Shown here piece by piece: positions 55,125 to 63,063 of a stretch of DNA of 64,000 bases. This stretch comes from Qipengyuania atrilutea. GTDB lineage: Bacteria; Pseudomonadota; Alphaproteobacteria; Sphingomonadales; Sphingomonadaceae. Numbering within the stretch: position 1 is the stretch's first letter; each line of letters opens with the position of its first letter. Made by a program: the position numbers and the translations under genes. Below the pieces are notes generated by a model. The model saw nothing but the letters and a program-made list of their open reading frames with translations, ran no database searches and was not told the DNA's origin. Where the stretch lies: NCBI RefSeq assembly GCF_013370205.1, contig NZ_JABWGV010000001.1, positions 1-64,000 of the forward strand, written 5' to 3'.

Positions 55125-55438
55125 TGCACGCTCTCGTTGTCGCTGTGCAGCCGTTCGAACTCCTGCGTCAAATGATACCCGCTATCGGTGACGATCCGCT
55201 CGACTGTCGCGAGACGGTCCTTCACCGAACCGATCTCGGCGCGCAGTTCGGCATTCTCCTGCGTGAGCAGAGCGACGCGCTGCTTCGCCTCGTCGTCGGT
55301 CTTGGGGTAGATCGCCTTGCCCCAGCTGTTTTCGAGCGGATAACCGTTCTTCACGCGGATCCAGGTGGTGAAGACCCAACCGGCCACACCTGCGAGGCCG
55401 ACGGTCATCAGCAGTTCGGTGGTCATGAGTTCGATCAT
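55121..55438 (-). CDS. Small membrane coiled-coil protein, PspB-like (copy 3)
   Basis: The protein has 105 residues. A membrane segment at about 7-26 (ELLMTVGLAGVAGWVFTTWI) leads into a coiled coil with the signature VKDRLATVERIVTDSGYHL. It overlaps copy 2 by 4 bp. The similarity to copy 2 (ERIVTDRGYD) suggests duplication. Confidence 0.76.
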   Translation of the reverse strand: MIELMTTELLMTVGLAGVAGWVFTTWIRVKNGYPLENSWGKAIYPKTDDEAKQRVALLTQENAELRAEIGSVKDRLATVERIVTDSGYHLTQEFERLHSDNESVQ

Positions 55439-55752
55439 GAGACTTTCTCCTTCCGCTCCATGTCGAGCGGAATGCCTGATCCGCTTTCCTCTACCGAACG
55501 CGTATCGCGCAGGGCTTCGATCTGAGTGGCTATGTCATAGCCGCGGTCGGTGACGATGCGCTCCAGGACCTGTATCCGGTCCTCCAGTCGCTGGACGCGG
55601 CTGGCGTATTGCGCGGCCTTCTCGGCACTCGTTTCGGCCGTTGATCTGATGCGGCGCGATTCCACTTTGGCCCGGGTTACGATCCAGATGATGCCGAGCA
55701 CCATCAGGAACGGTGCAAGGACTGCAACAAGGCCGGTCAATTCCCCAATCAT
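55435..55752 (-). CDS. Small membrane coiled-coil protein, PspB-like (copy 2)
   Basis: The protein has 105 residues. The membrane helix spans about 5-26 (LTGLVAVLAPFLMVLGIIWIV), followed by a coiled coil and LEDRIQVLERIVTDRGYDI. This matches the PspB plan of one helix plus a leucine-zipper-like tail. It follows pspC by 25 bp and overlaps the next copy. Confidence 0.76.
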   Translation of the reverse strand: MIGELTGLVAVLAPFLMVLGIIWIVTRAKVESRRIRSTAETSAEKAAQYASRVQRLEDRIQVLERIVTDRGYDIATQIEALRDTRSVEESGSGIPLDMERKEKVS

Positions 55753-55777
55753 TCGTCTTCCCCTTGTTGGCTACGGT

Positions 55778-56158
55778 TTACCGAAGGCGTTCGATTTCGG
55801 CGTTCAGGCGCGGGTTGCTCGACACGTAATAGCTTTCGACTTCGGCGAGCCGGCGGTCGACATCCTTCATCCGGCTGCGGATTTCGCGCGCCGTACGCTT
55901 CGGCGATTGGCGAACGCGCTGCCAGTATTTCTGCTCGTCGCTGTCGGTCGTATACAGGTAGTCCGGCTTGGCGTTGAGGAGGATCCCCGCGATGAAATAG
56001 GCCGGTACGATCATACCCATTCCGGCAAACAGGAGGGCGACGGCGGCGAGACGAACCCAGAGCGCATCCACCCCGGTATAGTCCGCGATGCCCGCGCAAA
56101 CGCCCATCAGCTTCGCATTCTGCTTGTCTTTGTAGAGTTTGGTGCGGGGGCTGTTCAC
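55778..56158 (-). CDS. pspC: Phage shock protein C
   Basis: The protein has 126 residues. The PspC domain is LYKDKQNAKLMGVCAGIADYTG, followed by two close hydrophobic stretches (LWVRLAAVALLFAGMGMIVPAYFIAGILL). The C-terminal tail ends in a helix with RMKDVDRRLAEVESYYVSS, itself similar to the coiled-coil signature of the neighbours. PspC senses envelope stress with PspB and can recruit PspA. It overlaps pspB by 4 bp. Confidence 0.94.
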   Translation of the reverse strand: MNSPRTKLYKDKQNAKLMGVCAGIADYTGVDALWVRLAAVALLFAGMGMIVPAYFIAGILLNAKPDYLYTTDSDEQKYWQRVRQSPKRTAREIRSRMKDVDRRLAEVESYYVSSNPRLNAEIERLR

Positions 56159-56451
56159 GGGCGGCTTCCTTTCTTTTCAGCGAGCATCCGGTCGAGCTCG
56201 CGCAGTTTCTGGTTGTCGACTTCCTGGTCGTGGACGAGGCGGGCGGGGCGGAAATCATCGTGGTCGCTCGCGACCAGGCGTTCGACCGTATCCATCCGTT
56301 CGTCGAGGCGCTTGGCCAGGCTGTAGAGTTCCTCGAGCAGTGCTTCGTCGTCGGTCGTGATCGAGGCGGACGTCTTCCACTTCGTGATGTAGTGCAGGAT
56401 GACCCAGGGCAGGCCAATGAAAATGGCAGGGATGATGATGACTTCTTCCAT
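56155..56451 (-). CDS. pspB: Phage shock protein B
   Basis: The protein has 98 residues. An N-terminal membrane helix (VIIIPAIFIGLPWVILHYI) is followed by a coiled coil with LAKRLDERMDTVERLVASDHDDFR, the PspB signature (compare E. coli RERIQALESIL). It has a ~20-residue C-terminal extension over E. coli PspB. It lies 4 bp after pspA and overlaps pspC. Confidence 0.9.
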   Translation of the reverse strand: MEEVIIIPAIFIGLPWVILHYITKWKTSASITTDDEALLEELYSLAKRLDERMDTVERLVASDHDDFRPARLVHDQEVDNQKLRELDRMLAEKKGSRP

Positions 56452-56455
56452 GATT

Positions 56456-57337
56456 TCAGTCCTTGCTCTCTGGGGCGCTGCCTCTTCCGAGCGCGCGTTT
56501 CATTTCTTCGAGTTCGGCGTCGATCTTGTCCGAGCCTTCCAGCGCGGCGATCTCGTCCGATAGTGACGGCTTGCCTTCGTCGCCGATCCGCAGCGCGTCG
56601 GCGCGGCCTTCGGCGTAATCGACATGACGTTCGAGCTGGTCGAAGCGGGCCATCGCATCGTCGGTACGCTCGGTGCTCATCACCGTGCGCAGCTTGACGC
56701 GGTTCTCCGCGCTCTCGAGCCGTGCGGCAATCGCCGTCTGACGGCTGCGCGCTTCGCGAAGACGGTTCTGCAGCTTCTGAATGTCCTGCTCGTAAGCGCG
56801 CAAGGCATCGTCGAGGACGGTGATCTCTTCCTTCAGCTGGTCCGACATGTCGGCCGCCTTCTTGCGTTCCACGAGCGCCGCGCGGGCGAGGTCTTCGCGG
56901 TCCTTGGAGAGCGCGAGCTGCGCCTTTTCGGCCCAATCGGTCTGCAGCTTGTCGAGCTTCACCGTGTGCCTGTGCATTTCCTTCTGGTCCGCAATCGTGC
57001 GCGCGGCACTGGCGCGAACTTCGACCAGCGTTTCCTCCATCTCGAGGATGATCATGCGGATCATCTTCTGCGGATCGTCCGCCTTGTCGAGCATGTCGTT
57101 GAAGTTGGCGGCGATGATATCGCGGGTACGGCTGAAAATGCCCATGAAGGGTGCTCCGGTTGAAAGAAAGTCGTTTACTTTGGCGCTGACCTTTTCCGTG
57201 TCGAGCCAGTCTGCGGCGCGCATATCTTCGCGCCTACGCTGCGGCTGGGTCGGCGTCGGCGAGCGGCGCAGCCGCTCGACCTCGTCGTCGATCCGCGTCA
57301 GCTTAACGCTCGGTTTGGGTTTGTCGGGCTTGCTCAC
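56456..57337 (-). CDS. pspA: Phage shock protein A, possibly with N-terminal extension
   Basis: The canonical PspA begins at the ATG at 57145 (229 residues, MGIFSRTRDIIAANFNDML) with GGAG 8 nt upstream. However, the frame is open to a GTG at 57337 that overlaps the TGA of the 51-residue gene before it (GTGA), giving 293 residues. The extra 64 residues are charged (VKLTRIDDEVERLRR, DWLDTEKVSAKVNDFL). PspA forms membrane-protecting coiled-coil assemblies and binds PspF to keep it inactive. Its N-terminal amphipathic helix is normally free, so an extension would matter. Both starts may be used. Confidence 0.93.
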   Translation of the reverse strand: MSKPDKPKPSVKLTRIDDEVERLRRSPTPTQPQRRREDMRAADWLDTEKVSAKVNDFLSTGAPFMGIFSRTRDIIAANFNDMLDKADDPQKMIRMIILEMEETLVEVRASAARTIADQKEMHRHTVKLDKLQTDWAEKAQLALSKDREDLARAALVERKKAADMSDQLKEEITVLDDALRAYEQDIQKLQNRLREARSRQTAIAARLESAENRVKLRTVMSTERTDDAMARFDQLERHVDYAEGRADALRIGDEGKPSLSDEIAALEGSDKIDAELEEMKRALGRGSAPESKD

Positions 57338-57489
57338 GCCAGCTCGACCTGTGCGAACTGCATCGCAACCGGCGGCGGCGTTTGCAGCACGATCTGGCTG
57401 GACAGCGCGGCGAAGATCGCCATCGCCGCGGTGCTCGCCAACGCGGCCTGCCCCAGTTTCGTCTGGAAGAAGCGGCGGTCGTACATCAT
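57334..57489 (-). CDS. 51-residue membrane peptide leading the psp operon
   Basis: A short frame from the ATG at 57489 with an AAGGAA site 5 nt upstream; a second ATG follows at once. The peptide starts MMYDRRFFQT, has one hydrophobic helix (LASTAAMAIFAALSSQIVL) and ends QFAQVELA. It is the first gene after the sigma-54 promoter and its TGA overlaps the GTG of the extended pspA frame. No family is recognised. It may be a stress-induced membrane peptide or a coupling leader. Confidence 0.72.
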   Translation of the reverse strand: MMYDRRFFQTKLGQAALASTAAMAIFAALSSQIVLQTPPPVAMQFAQVELA

Positions 57490-57534
57490 CAGTTCCTTTG
57501 TTCTAATCGTTCATCAAGTCTGTGCGAGATACTT

Positions 57535-57550
57535 TGCAAAGCGCGTGCCA
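57535..57550 (-). promoter_or_regulatory. Sigma-54 promoter of the psp operon
   Basis: On the minus strand TGGCACGCGCTTTGCA matches the -24/-12 consensus TGGCACG-N4-TTGC with no mismatch. The expected transcript start is near 57524, giving a ~35-nt leader to the first gene. The divergent pspF encodes the cognate activator. Confidence 0.9.
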
Positions 57551-57614
57551 AAACGGCGAAAGCAAAGATTTCTCCCGTAGATTTCACGACATAAGACCTC
57601 GGTAGCGGTAATGC

Positions 57615-57644
57615 TTGCCAAGAGTTGGCGTTATTTCCTATACC
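57615..57644 (+). promoter_or_regulatory. Candidate sigma-70 promoter of pspF with a palindrome
   Basis: TTGCCA (57615-57620) and TATACC (57639-57644), 18 bp apart, point to a transcript start at or next to the pspF ATG. The perfect palindrome GCCAAGAGTTGGC (57617-57629) overlaps the -35 box and could be a PspF upstream activating site that also autoregulates pspF. Inference only. Confidence 0.5.
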
Positions 57645-57652
57645 TTGGTTCC

Positions 57653-58687
57653 ATGGAGCGGGAAAATCAGTTCATCGGTCAGTCCGGAGCGTTTCTCGAC
57701 TCGGTAGAGCGCGCCAGTCGTGCCGCTCCCATGCGCCGTCCCGTTCTCGTGATCGGCGAGCGGGGGACCGGCAAGGAACTGATCGCAGAGCGCCTCCACC
57801 GTCTGTCGGCGCGCTGGGGCGAACCGCTCGTCACAATGAACTGCGCCGCCCTGCCGGAAACATTGATCGAAGCCGAGCTGTTCGGTCACGAGGCGGGGGC
57901 CTTCACCGGCGCTACCAAAGCCCGCGCCGGACGGTTCGAAGAGGCCGACAAGGGAACGCTGTTCCTCGACGAACTGGGTACCTTGTCTAGCGCAGCGCAG
58001 GAGCGTCTGCTGCGCGCGGTAGAATATGGAGAAGTTACCCGGATCGGATCGTCGCGCCCGGTACAGGTCGACGTCCGCATCGTGGCGGCCACGAACGAAG
58101 ACCTGCCGGCGCGCGTCGAAGAGGGTTTGTTTCGCGCCGATCTGCTCGACCGGCTCAGCTTCGAAGTGATCACCTTGCCGCCTCTCCGTGTCCGCGAAGG
58201 CGATATAGGGGTTCTGGCGGATTACTTCGGGCGGCGGATGGGCGCTGAACTCGGCTGGGAGGCATGGCCCGGCTTCGCCCCGCATGTCCGCGAGCAGATG
58301 GAAGAATATCAATGGCCCGGCAATGTGCGCGAACTGCGTAATGTGGTCGAACGCGCAGTCTACCGGTGGGACAATTGGGAAGATCCGATCGGTCACGTGG
58401 TTTTTGACCCTTTCGACTCTCCGTGGAAGCCGTCCAATCCGCAGCATGTCAGTGAAGATCGCTCTGGACTACCGGCTGCGAGGCCCGGATCACAAGTGGG
58501 ACATTCGCCATCGTTCGATGAGATCGACGATCTGCGCGGAGCGGTCGATGCGCATGAGCGGGCAATCGTTGAGCATGCGCTGGGCAAACATCGCTGGAAC
58601 CAGCGTCAGACCGCGAAGGCGCTCGGTTTATCCTACGATCAGCTTCGCCACTGCATCAAGAAGCATGCGCTCAGTGACAATGACTGA
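57653..58687 (+). CDS. pspF: Psp operon transcriptional activator
   Basis: The protein has 344 residues from the ATG at 57653; an upstream in-frame ATG at 57611 is less likely because it would lie before the candidate promoter's -35. The AAA+ domain has Walker A GERGTGKE (35-42), the sigma-54 contact loop GAFTGA (82-87), TLFLDELG and WPGNVRELRNVVERA. A Fis-type helix-turn-helix ends the protein (RQTAKALGLSYDQLRHCIKK). There is no N-terminal receiver, as expected for PspF, which is held by PspA. No ribosome-binding site is visible. Confidence 0.95.
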   Translation: MERENQFIGQSGAFLDSVERASRAAPMRRPVLVIGERGTGKELIAERLHRLSARWGEPLVTMNCAALPETLIEAELFGHEAGAFTGATKARAGRFEEADKGTLFLDELGTLSSAAQERLLRAVEYGEVTRIGSSRPVQVDVRIVAATNEDLPARVEEGLFRADLLDRLSFEVITLPPLRVREGDIGVLADYFGRRMGAELGWEAWPGFAPHVREQMEEYQWPGNVRELRNVVERAVYRWDNWEDPIGHVVFDPFDSPWKPSNPQHVSEDRSGLPAARPGSQVGHSPSFDEIDDLRGAVDAHERAIVEHALGKHRWNQRQTAKALGLSYDQLRHCIKKHALSDND

Positions 58688-58981
58688 GTTTTAGGTGCGT
58701 TTGAGGCACGGTTCGACATCAATGTAGAGCGGGTTTTTCAACATAAGCTACAACGCTCGCCGACACTCAAACCATCCGGCACGAATACTACTCTGTTCAT
58801 CGACTAAGCCCGCTCACTAACTTGCCCTCAGAATGGCGATTTTGCAGCTTCACTCGGGGTCGCGGGAGGAAGGCTGTTCTCAGTCGAAATCTTGGTAGTT
58901 GCCGGGCAGGCTTTAGGCTTGCTTAGCAGTTTCTGTGCGATCCTCGGACGGGTGCGCTCAGCACCGATTTGAGGGACTGAC
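58688..58981. other. Intergenic region before the metzincin-like gene
   Basis: No open frame of good quality, tRNA or clear hairpin is seen between pspF and the secreted protein gene. A GAGGGA ribosome-binding site ends the region. Confidence 0.5.
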
Positions 58982-59824
58982 ATGACAATCAAGCAAACCA
59001 GAATACTTGGAGCGGCGGGTGCGCTGGCTGCGCTCACCTTCTCCGGCGCAGCGATGGCGGACCATTGGTGGGGCGGCTACGCGTGGCCCTATAGCGGTGC
59101 CGAACTCGATATGCCGGTGATCGACAACACCAACACCACCTGGAATTCGCACGTCGCGACCGCGGTTTCCGATTGGAACCAGTCGCCGGTGATCGAAGCT
59201 CCGCTGCAACGCGGCACTGCTTCGAGCGCCTGCAATATGGTGACCGGTACAATTCAGGTGTGCAACGACAACTACGGCTCGACCGGCTGGCTCGGTATTG
59301 CTACGATCAGCCTTTCCAGCGGCAAGATTTCCGCCGGATCGACGAAGCTGAACGATTACTACTTCAATCAGGCTGCGTACGACAATTACAGCTGGCGCCA
59401 GCTCGTGACGTGTCAGGAAATCGGGCACGATTACGGCCTCGCTCACCAGAACGAGAACTTCAATACCGACGAGACGACCAGCTGCATGGAATACACCAGC
59501 TGGCCGAGCGGTAACGAAGGTCCGGACCAGCATGATTACGACCAGCTGCTGGCGATCTACTCCGGCGGCACTACCGATGGCGGCGGCACGACGAAGCCGG
59601 GCGGCGGCAAGGGCGGCGGCAACGGCAAGGGCAAGACCCGCGCGAGCCTTCCCGACGTCGGTAATACACCCGCGACCTGGGGCCGTCCGGTGGACCGGCT
59701 GCCGAACGGTGTTCCGCATGTATTCGTTCGCGAATCGAACGGTGTGAAGTTTGTGACGCATGTCACCTGGACACCCGAATATCTCGCCGAACATGGCGGT
59801 GACCACGGCGATCACGAGCACTGA
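58982..59824 (+). CDS. Secreted metzincin-like protein with altered zinc motif
   Basis: The protein has 280 residues with a signal peptide ending SGAAMA. The core has CQEIGHDYGLAHQ: relative to HExxHxxGxxH the first His is Gln (Q145), while E146, H149, G152 and H155 are kept. A Met-turn-like SCMEY follows at 167-171. A Gly/Lys-rich linker (~200-213) joins a C-terminal part ending in a His/Asp-rich tail (HGGDHGDHEH). The layout suggests a matrixin-like protease or a catalytically altered relative; the His-rich tail might bind metal. It stands alone with its own terminator. Confidence 0.72.
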   Translation: MTIKQTRILGAAGALAALTFSGAAMADHWWGGYAWPYSGAELDMPVIDNTNTTWNSHVATAVSDWNQSPVIEAPLQRGTASSACNMVTGTIQVCNDNYGSTGWLGIATISLSSGKISAGSTKLNDYYFNQAAYDNYSWRQLVTCQEIGHDYGLAHQNENFNTDETTSCMEYTSWPSGNEGPDQHDYDQLLAIYSGGTTDGGGTTKPGGGKGGGNGKGKTRASLPDVGNTPATWGRPVDRLPNGVPHVFVRESNGVKFVTHVTWTPEYLAEHGGDHGDHEH

Positions 59825-59853
59825 TCGCTACGTTTCGTGACGAAACATGAAGA

Positions 59854-59880
59854 AGGGCCGGTCCACGCCGGCCCTTTTTG
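59854..59880 (+). terminator. Rho-independent terminator after the metzincin-like gene
   Basis: Perfect 8-bp stem AGGGCCGG/CCGGCCCT followed by TTTTTG and TTT. A small palindrome GTTTCGTGACGAAAC precedes it. Confidence 0.92.
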
Positions 59881-60024
59881 TTTAAGCGCTGCTCTTGCCA
59901 TCCGCGCGGCAGGCGCGTATCTATGCGCCAATCCCGACATTGTGTAAGCGATCAGGGGCTGGCGCCGGAAGGGGCCGGCGCGAAACCGATTTGCATTGCC
60001 GGCGAACCGTAATTCAGGAGCATC

Positions 60025-60600
60025 ATGGCCGATATTGCCCGCCTTACCGAAGTGATCGAACCCGAAGCGAAGGCGCTCGGCTTCGAACTCGTGCGCGTCA
60101 AGATGACCTCGTCCGAAGCGGGCGACGGCGACCGTGCGCTGCAGGTGATGGCTGAGGATCCGGCGACTGGCCAATTGATCATCGACCAGTGCGCGGCTCT
60201 TTCGCGTAGGATTTCCGACAGGCTCGATGCGCTCGAAGCGGACGGGGAAGTGATCGTGGAGGGTGCCTATCACCTCGAAGTAAGTTCGCCCGGCATCGAT
60301 CGTCCGCTGACGCGCCCGAACGATTTCTCCGACTGGTCGGGCCACGAAGCCAAGATCAGCATGGACAAGGCTTGGGACAAGCAGCGCAATTACAAGGGAG
60401 AACTCAAGGGTCTGGAGGACGGCATGGCCGTCATCGAGGATGCGAAAGCTGGCGAAGTCCGGCTGCCCCTGAGCAAGATACATGCGGCGAAGCTCGTGCT
60501 GACCGATGCGCTCATCGCCGCGACCCAGCCGCTCGATACAAGCGGCGCCGAAGATATTGTCGAAGACACAACCACTGACGAAGAGAAGGCTGACGACTGA
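60025..60600 (+). CDS. rimP: Ribosome maturation factor RimP
   Basis: The protein has 191 residues. The N-domain has LGFELVRVKM and the C-domain YHLEVSSPGIDRPLTRPNDF, the RimP signature. It assists 30S assembly. It is first in rimP-nusA-ylxR-infB and shares one base with the nusA start (TGATG). An acidic tail of ~25 residues is longer than in E. coli. Confidence 0.96.
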   Translation: MADIARLTEVIEPEAKALGFELVRVKMTSSEAGDGDRALQVMAEDPATGQLIIDQCAALSRRISDRLDALEADGEVIVEGAYHLEVSSPGIDRPLTRPNDFSDWSGHEAKISMDKAWDKQRNYKGELKGLEDGMAVIEDAKAGEVRLPLSKIHAAKLVLTDALIAATQPLDTSGAEDIVEDTTTDEEKADD

Positions 60601-62294
60601 TGGCCACTGCTATTTCCGCCAACAAGGCTGAACTGCTTGCGATTGCCAACGCGGTCGCTTCGGAAAAGATGATCGACAAGGCGATCGTCATCGAGGCGAT
60701 GGAAGAAGCGATTCAAAAAAGCGCACGCAACCGCTACGGCGCGGAAAACGACATCCGCGCAAAGCTTGATCCTCAGACCGGCGATCTGCGCCTGTGGCGC
60801 GTGGTCGAGGTCGTCGAAGAGGTCGAGGACTACTTCAAGCAGGTCGATCTGAAAGCCGCGCAGAAGCTTGAGAAGGGTGCCTCGGTCGGCGACTTCATTG
60901 TCGACCCGCTGCCCCCGGTCGATCTCGGCCGCATCGACGCGCAATCCGCAAAGCAGGTGATCTTTCAGAAGGTCCGCGACGCCGAGCGCGAGCGTCAGTT
61001 CGAAGAGTTCAAGGACCGCGCAGACGAGATCATCACGGGTGTCATCAAGTCGGTCGAGTTCGGTCACGTGATCGTCAATCTCGGCCGTGCCGAGGGCGTC
61101 ATCCGCCGCGATCAGCAGATCCCGCGCGAAGCCGCCCGCGTGGGAGAGCGTGTCCGCGCGCTTATCACCAAGGTCGAGCGCAACAATCGCGGCCCGCAGA
61201 TTTTCCTCAGCCGCGCGCATCCCGATTTCATGCGCAAGTTGTTCGCGCAGGAAGTGCCCGAAATTTACGACGGCATCATCGAGATCAAGGCCGCAGCACG
61301 CGATCCGGGCAGCCGCGCTAAGATCGGCGTCATCAGCCACGACAGCAGCATCGACCCTGTCGGTGCATGCGTCGGCATGAAGGGTAGCCGCGTGCAGGCC
61401 GTCGTGCAGGAGTTGCAGGGCGAAAAGATCGACATCATTCCCTGGTCCGAGGACACGGCGACGTTCGTCGTGAACGCGCTGCAGCCTGCAACGGTCAGCC
61501 GCGTTGTACTCGACGAGGAAGAGGGGCGGATCGAAGTGGTCGTGCCCGACGATCAGCTTTCGCTGGCGATCGGTCGCCGCGGTCAGAACGTCCGTCTCGC
61601 GAGCCAGCTGACCGGTCACCAGATTGACATCATGACCGATGAGGAAGCAGCCGAGAAGCGGAGCAAGGAATTCTCCGAACGCTCCAAGATGTTCGAGGAA
61701 GAGCTGGACGTTGATGAAACGCTCTCCCAGCTGCTCGTCGCCGAAGGCTTCGCCGAGCTCGAGGAAGTGGCTTACGTTCAGCTGGACGAACTCGCCGCAA
61801 TCGAAGGTTTCGACGAAGAGCTCGCCGAAGAACTGCAGAGCCGTGCGCAGGAAGCGATCGACCGGCAGGAAGATGCGCACCGCGAAGAGCGCCGCGCGCT
61901 CGGTGTGGAAGACGATCTTGCCGAATTGCCGCACCTGTCCGAAGCGATGCTGGTGACGCTCGGCAAGGCCGGTCTGAAGACGCTCGACGATGTGGCCGAC
62001 CTCGCTACGGACGAGCTGATCGCCAAGAAACGCGAGGCGCCGCGCCGCCGCAATAACGCCGACGGACCGCCGATGCGCCGTCCGCAGCGCGAGCAGGACA
62101 AGGGCGGCGTGCTCGGCGACTACGGCCTCACCGAAGAGCAGGGCAACGAGATCATCATGGCTGCCCGCGCGCATTGGTTCGAAGACGAGGAGCCGCAGAC
62201 GGTTTCATCGGGGTCCGAAGACGAGGAAGAGGCTTCCGCTCCGCCCGAAGCCGCCGACACGCAGGAGGCCGCCGATGCGGACTCCACCCAATGA
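60600..62294 (+). CDS. nusA: Transcription factor NusA
   Basis: The protein has 564 residues. An N-terminal RNA-polymerase domain is followed by S1 (ITGVIKSVEFGHVIVNLGRAEGVI), two KH domains (VGACVGMKGSRVQAVVQEL, LAIGRRGQNVRLASQLTG) and helix-hairpin-helix-like repeats, ending in a very acidic tail. NusA controls pausing, termination and antitermination. The end overlaps the next gene by 20 bp. Confidence 0.97.
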   Translation: MATAISANKAELLAIANAVASEKMIDKAIVIEAMEEAIQKSARNRYGAENDIRAKLDPQTGDLRLWRVVEVVEEVEDYFKQVDLKAAQKLEKGASVGDFIVDPLPPVDLGRIDAQSAKQVIFQKVRDAERERQFEEFKDRADEIITGVIKSVEFGHVIVNLGRAEGVIRRDQQIPREAARVGERVRALITKVERNNRGPQIFLSRAHPDFMRKLFAQEVPEIYDGIIEIKAAARDPGSRAKIGVISHDSSIDPVGACVGMKGSRVQAVVQELQGEKIDIIPWSEDTATFVVNALQPATVSRVVLDEEEGRIEVVVPDDQLSLAIGRRGQNVRLASQLTGHQIDIMTDEEAAEKRSKEFSERSKMFEEELDVDETLSQLLVAEGFAELEEVAYVQLDELAAIEGFDEELAEELQSRAQEAIDRQEDAHREERRALGVEDDLAELPHLSEAMLVTLGKAGLKTLDDVADLATDELIAKKREAPRRRNNADGPPMRRPQREQDKGGVLGDYGLTEEQGNEIIMAARAHWFEDEEPQTVSSGSEDEEEASAPPEAADTQEAADADSTQ

Positions 62295-63057
62295 GCGCCT
62301 GACTCCCGACATCGCTAGGCCTACCGGGACGCGGGATTCCGTGGCCGGGAAGGCGCGTGCCGACAAGACGTCGGAACGGCGCTGCATCGTCAGCGGCGAA
62401 ACCGGTGCGCGCACCGGGATGATCCGGCTCGCCATTTCACCGTCCGGTCTCGTTCTGCCTGATGTTCAAGGCAAGGCGCCGGGGCGGGGTGCCTGGATCG
62501 GAGCGACCCGCGACGAACTCGAAGCCGCGCAGGCTGGCGGAAATCTTCGCGGGGCACTGCTGCGTGCCTACAAAGGCGGACCCAAAGATGCGCCGCTCGA
62601 AGTGCCGGAAGACCTAGCTCGCCGGATCGACGAGGCGCTGGTGCGCCTACTGCTCGACAGGTTGGGACTGGAACTTCGCGCCGGGCACCTCACATTGGGG
62701 ACACAGCGTATCGACAAGGCGGCGCGGCAGGGGAAGGTGGCGCTGCTGCTCCACGCGTCCGACGCGAGCGCCGATGGACGCAAGACGCTCGATCAGGCGT
62801 GGCGCGTCGGCAGCGATCAGGAAGGCAGCGGAAAGCGCGGGCTGGACTTGCCACTGGACCGCGCGGCTTTGTCTGTGGCATTGGGCCGCGACAACGTGGT
62901 CCATCTGGCGCTTACGAACGGGAAGGCCCGCGAGCGGGTCATGCAAACCCTGGGGCGGTTGCTTTACTACCGCGGACTTGCGCCCGCACCGATGCAGACA
63001 GATGGCGCGGCCGATCCGGCTGGCCGCGAGAACGATGAAGATTTGAAGGAATACTGA
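62275..63057 (+). CDS. YlxR (DUF448) and L7Ae-like RNA-binding fusion
   Basis: The protein has 260 residues. Residues ~30-105 are the YlxR domain ([32 protein letters not shown]). Residues ~125-200 look like an L7Ae/L30e fold ([28 protein letters not shown]). This fusion is common in alphaproteobacteria, and the protein is expected to bind RNA. It starts inside nusA and is followed 6 bp later by infB. Confidence 0.9.
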   Translation: MRTPPNERLTPDIARPTGTRDSVAGKARADKTSERRCIVSGETGARTGMIRLAISPSGLVLPDVQGKAPGRGAWIGATRDELEAAQAGGNLRGALLRAYKGGPKDAPLEVPEDLARRIDEALVRLLLDRLGLELRAGHLTLGTQRIDKAARQGKVALLLHASDASADGRKTLDQAWRVGSDQEGSGKRGLDLPLDRAALSVALGRDNVVHLALTNGKARERVMQTLGRLLYYRGLAPAPMQTDGAADPAGRENDEDLKEY

Positions 63058-63063
63058 GGTTTA

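Noticed and set aside
57611-57652. A longer PspF start at 57611
   Set aside because: It lies before the -35 of the candidate promoter, and the added residues (LAKSWRYFLYLGS) do not fit the PspF N-terminus.
60390-62174. A 594-codon open frame antisense to rimP-nusA
   Set aside because: Asp/Leu/Arg-rich shadow of nusA with no recognisable motif and no ribosome-binding site.
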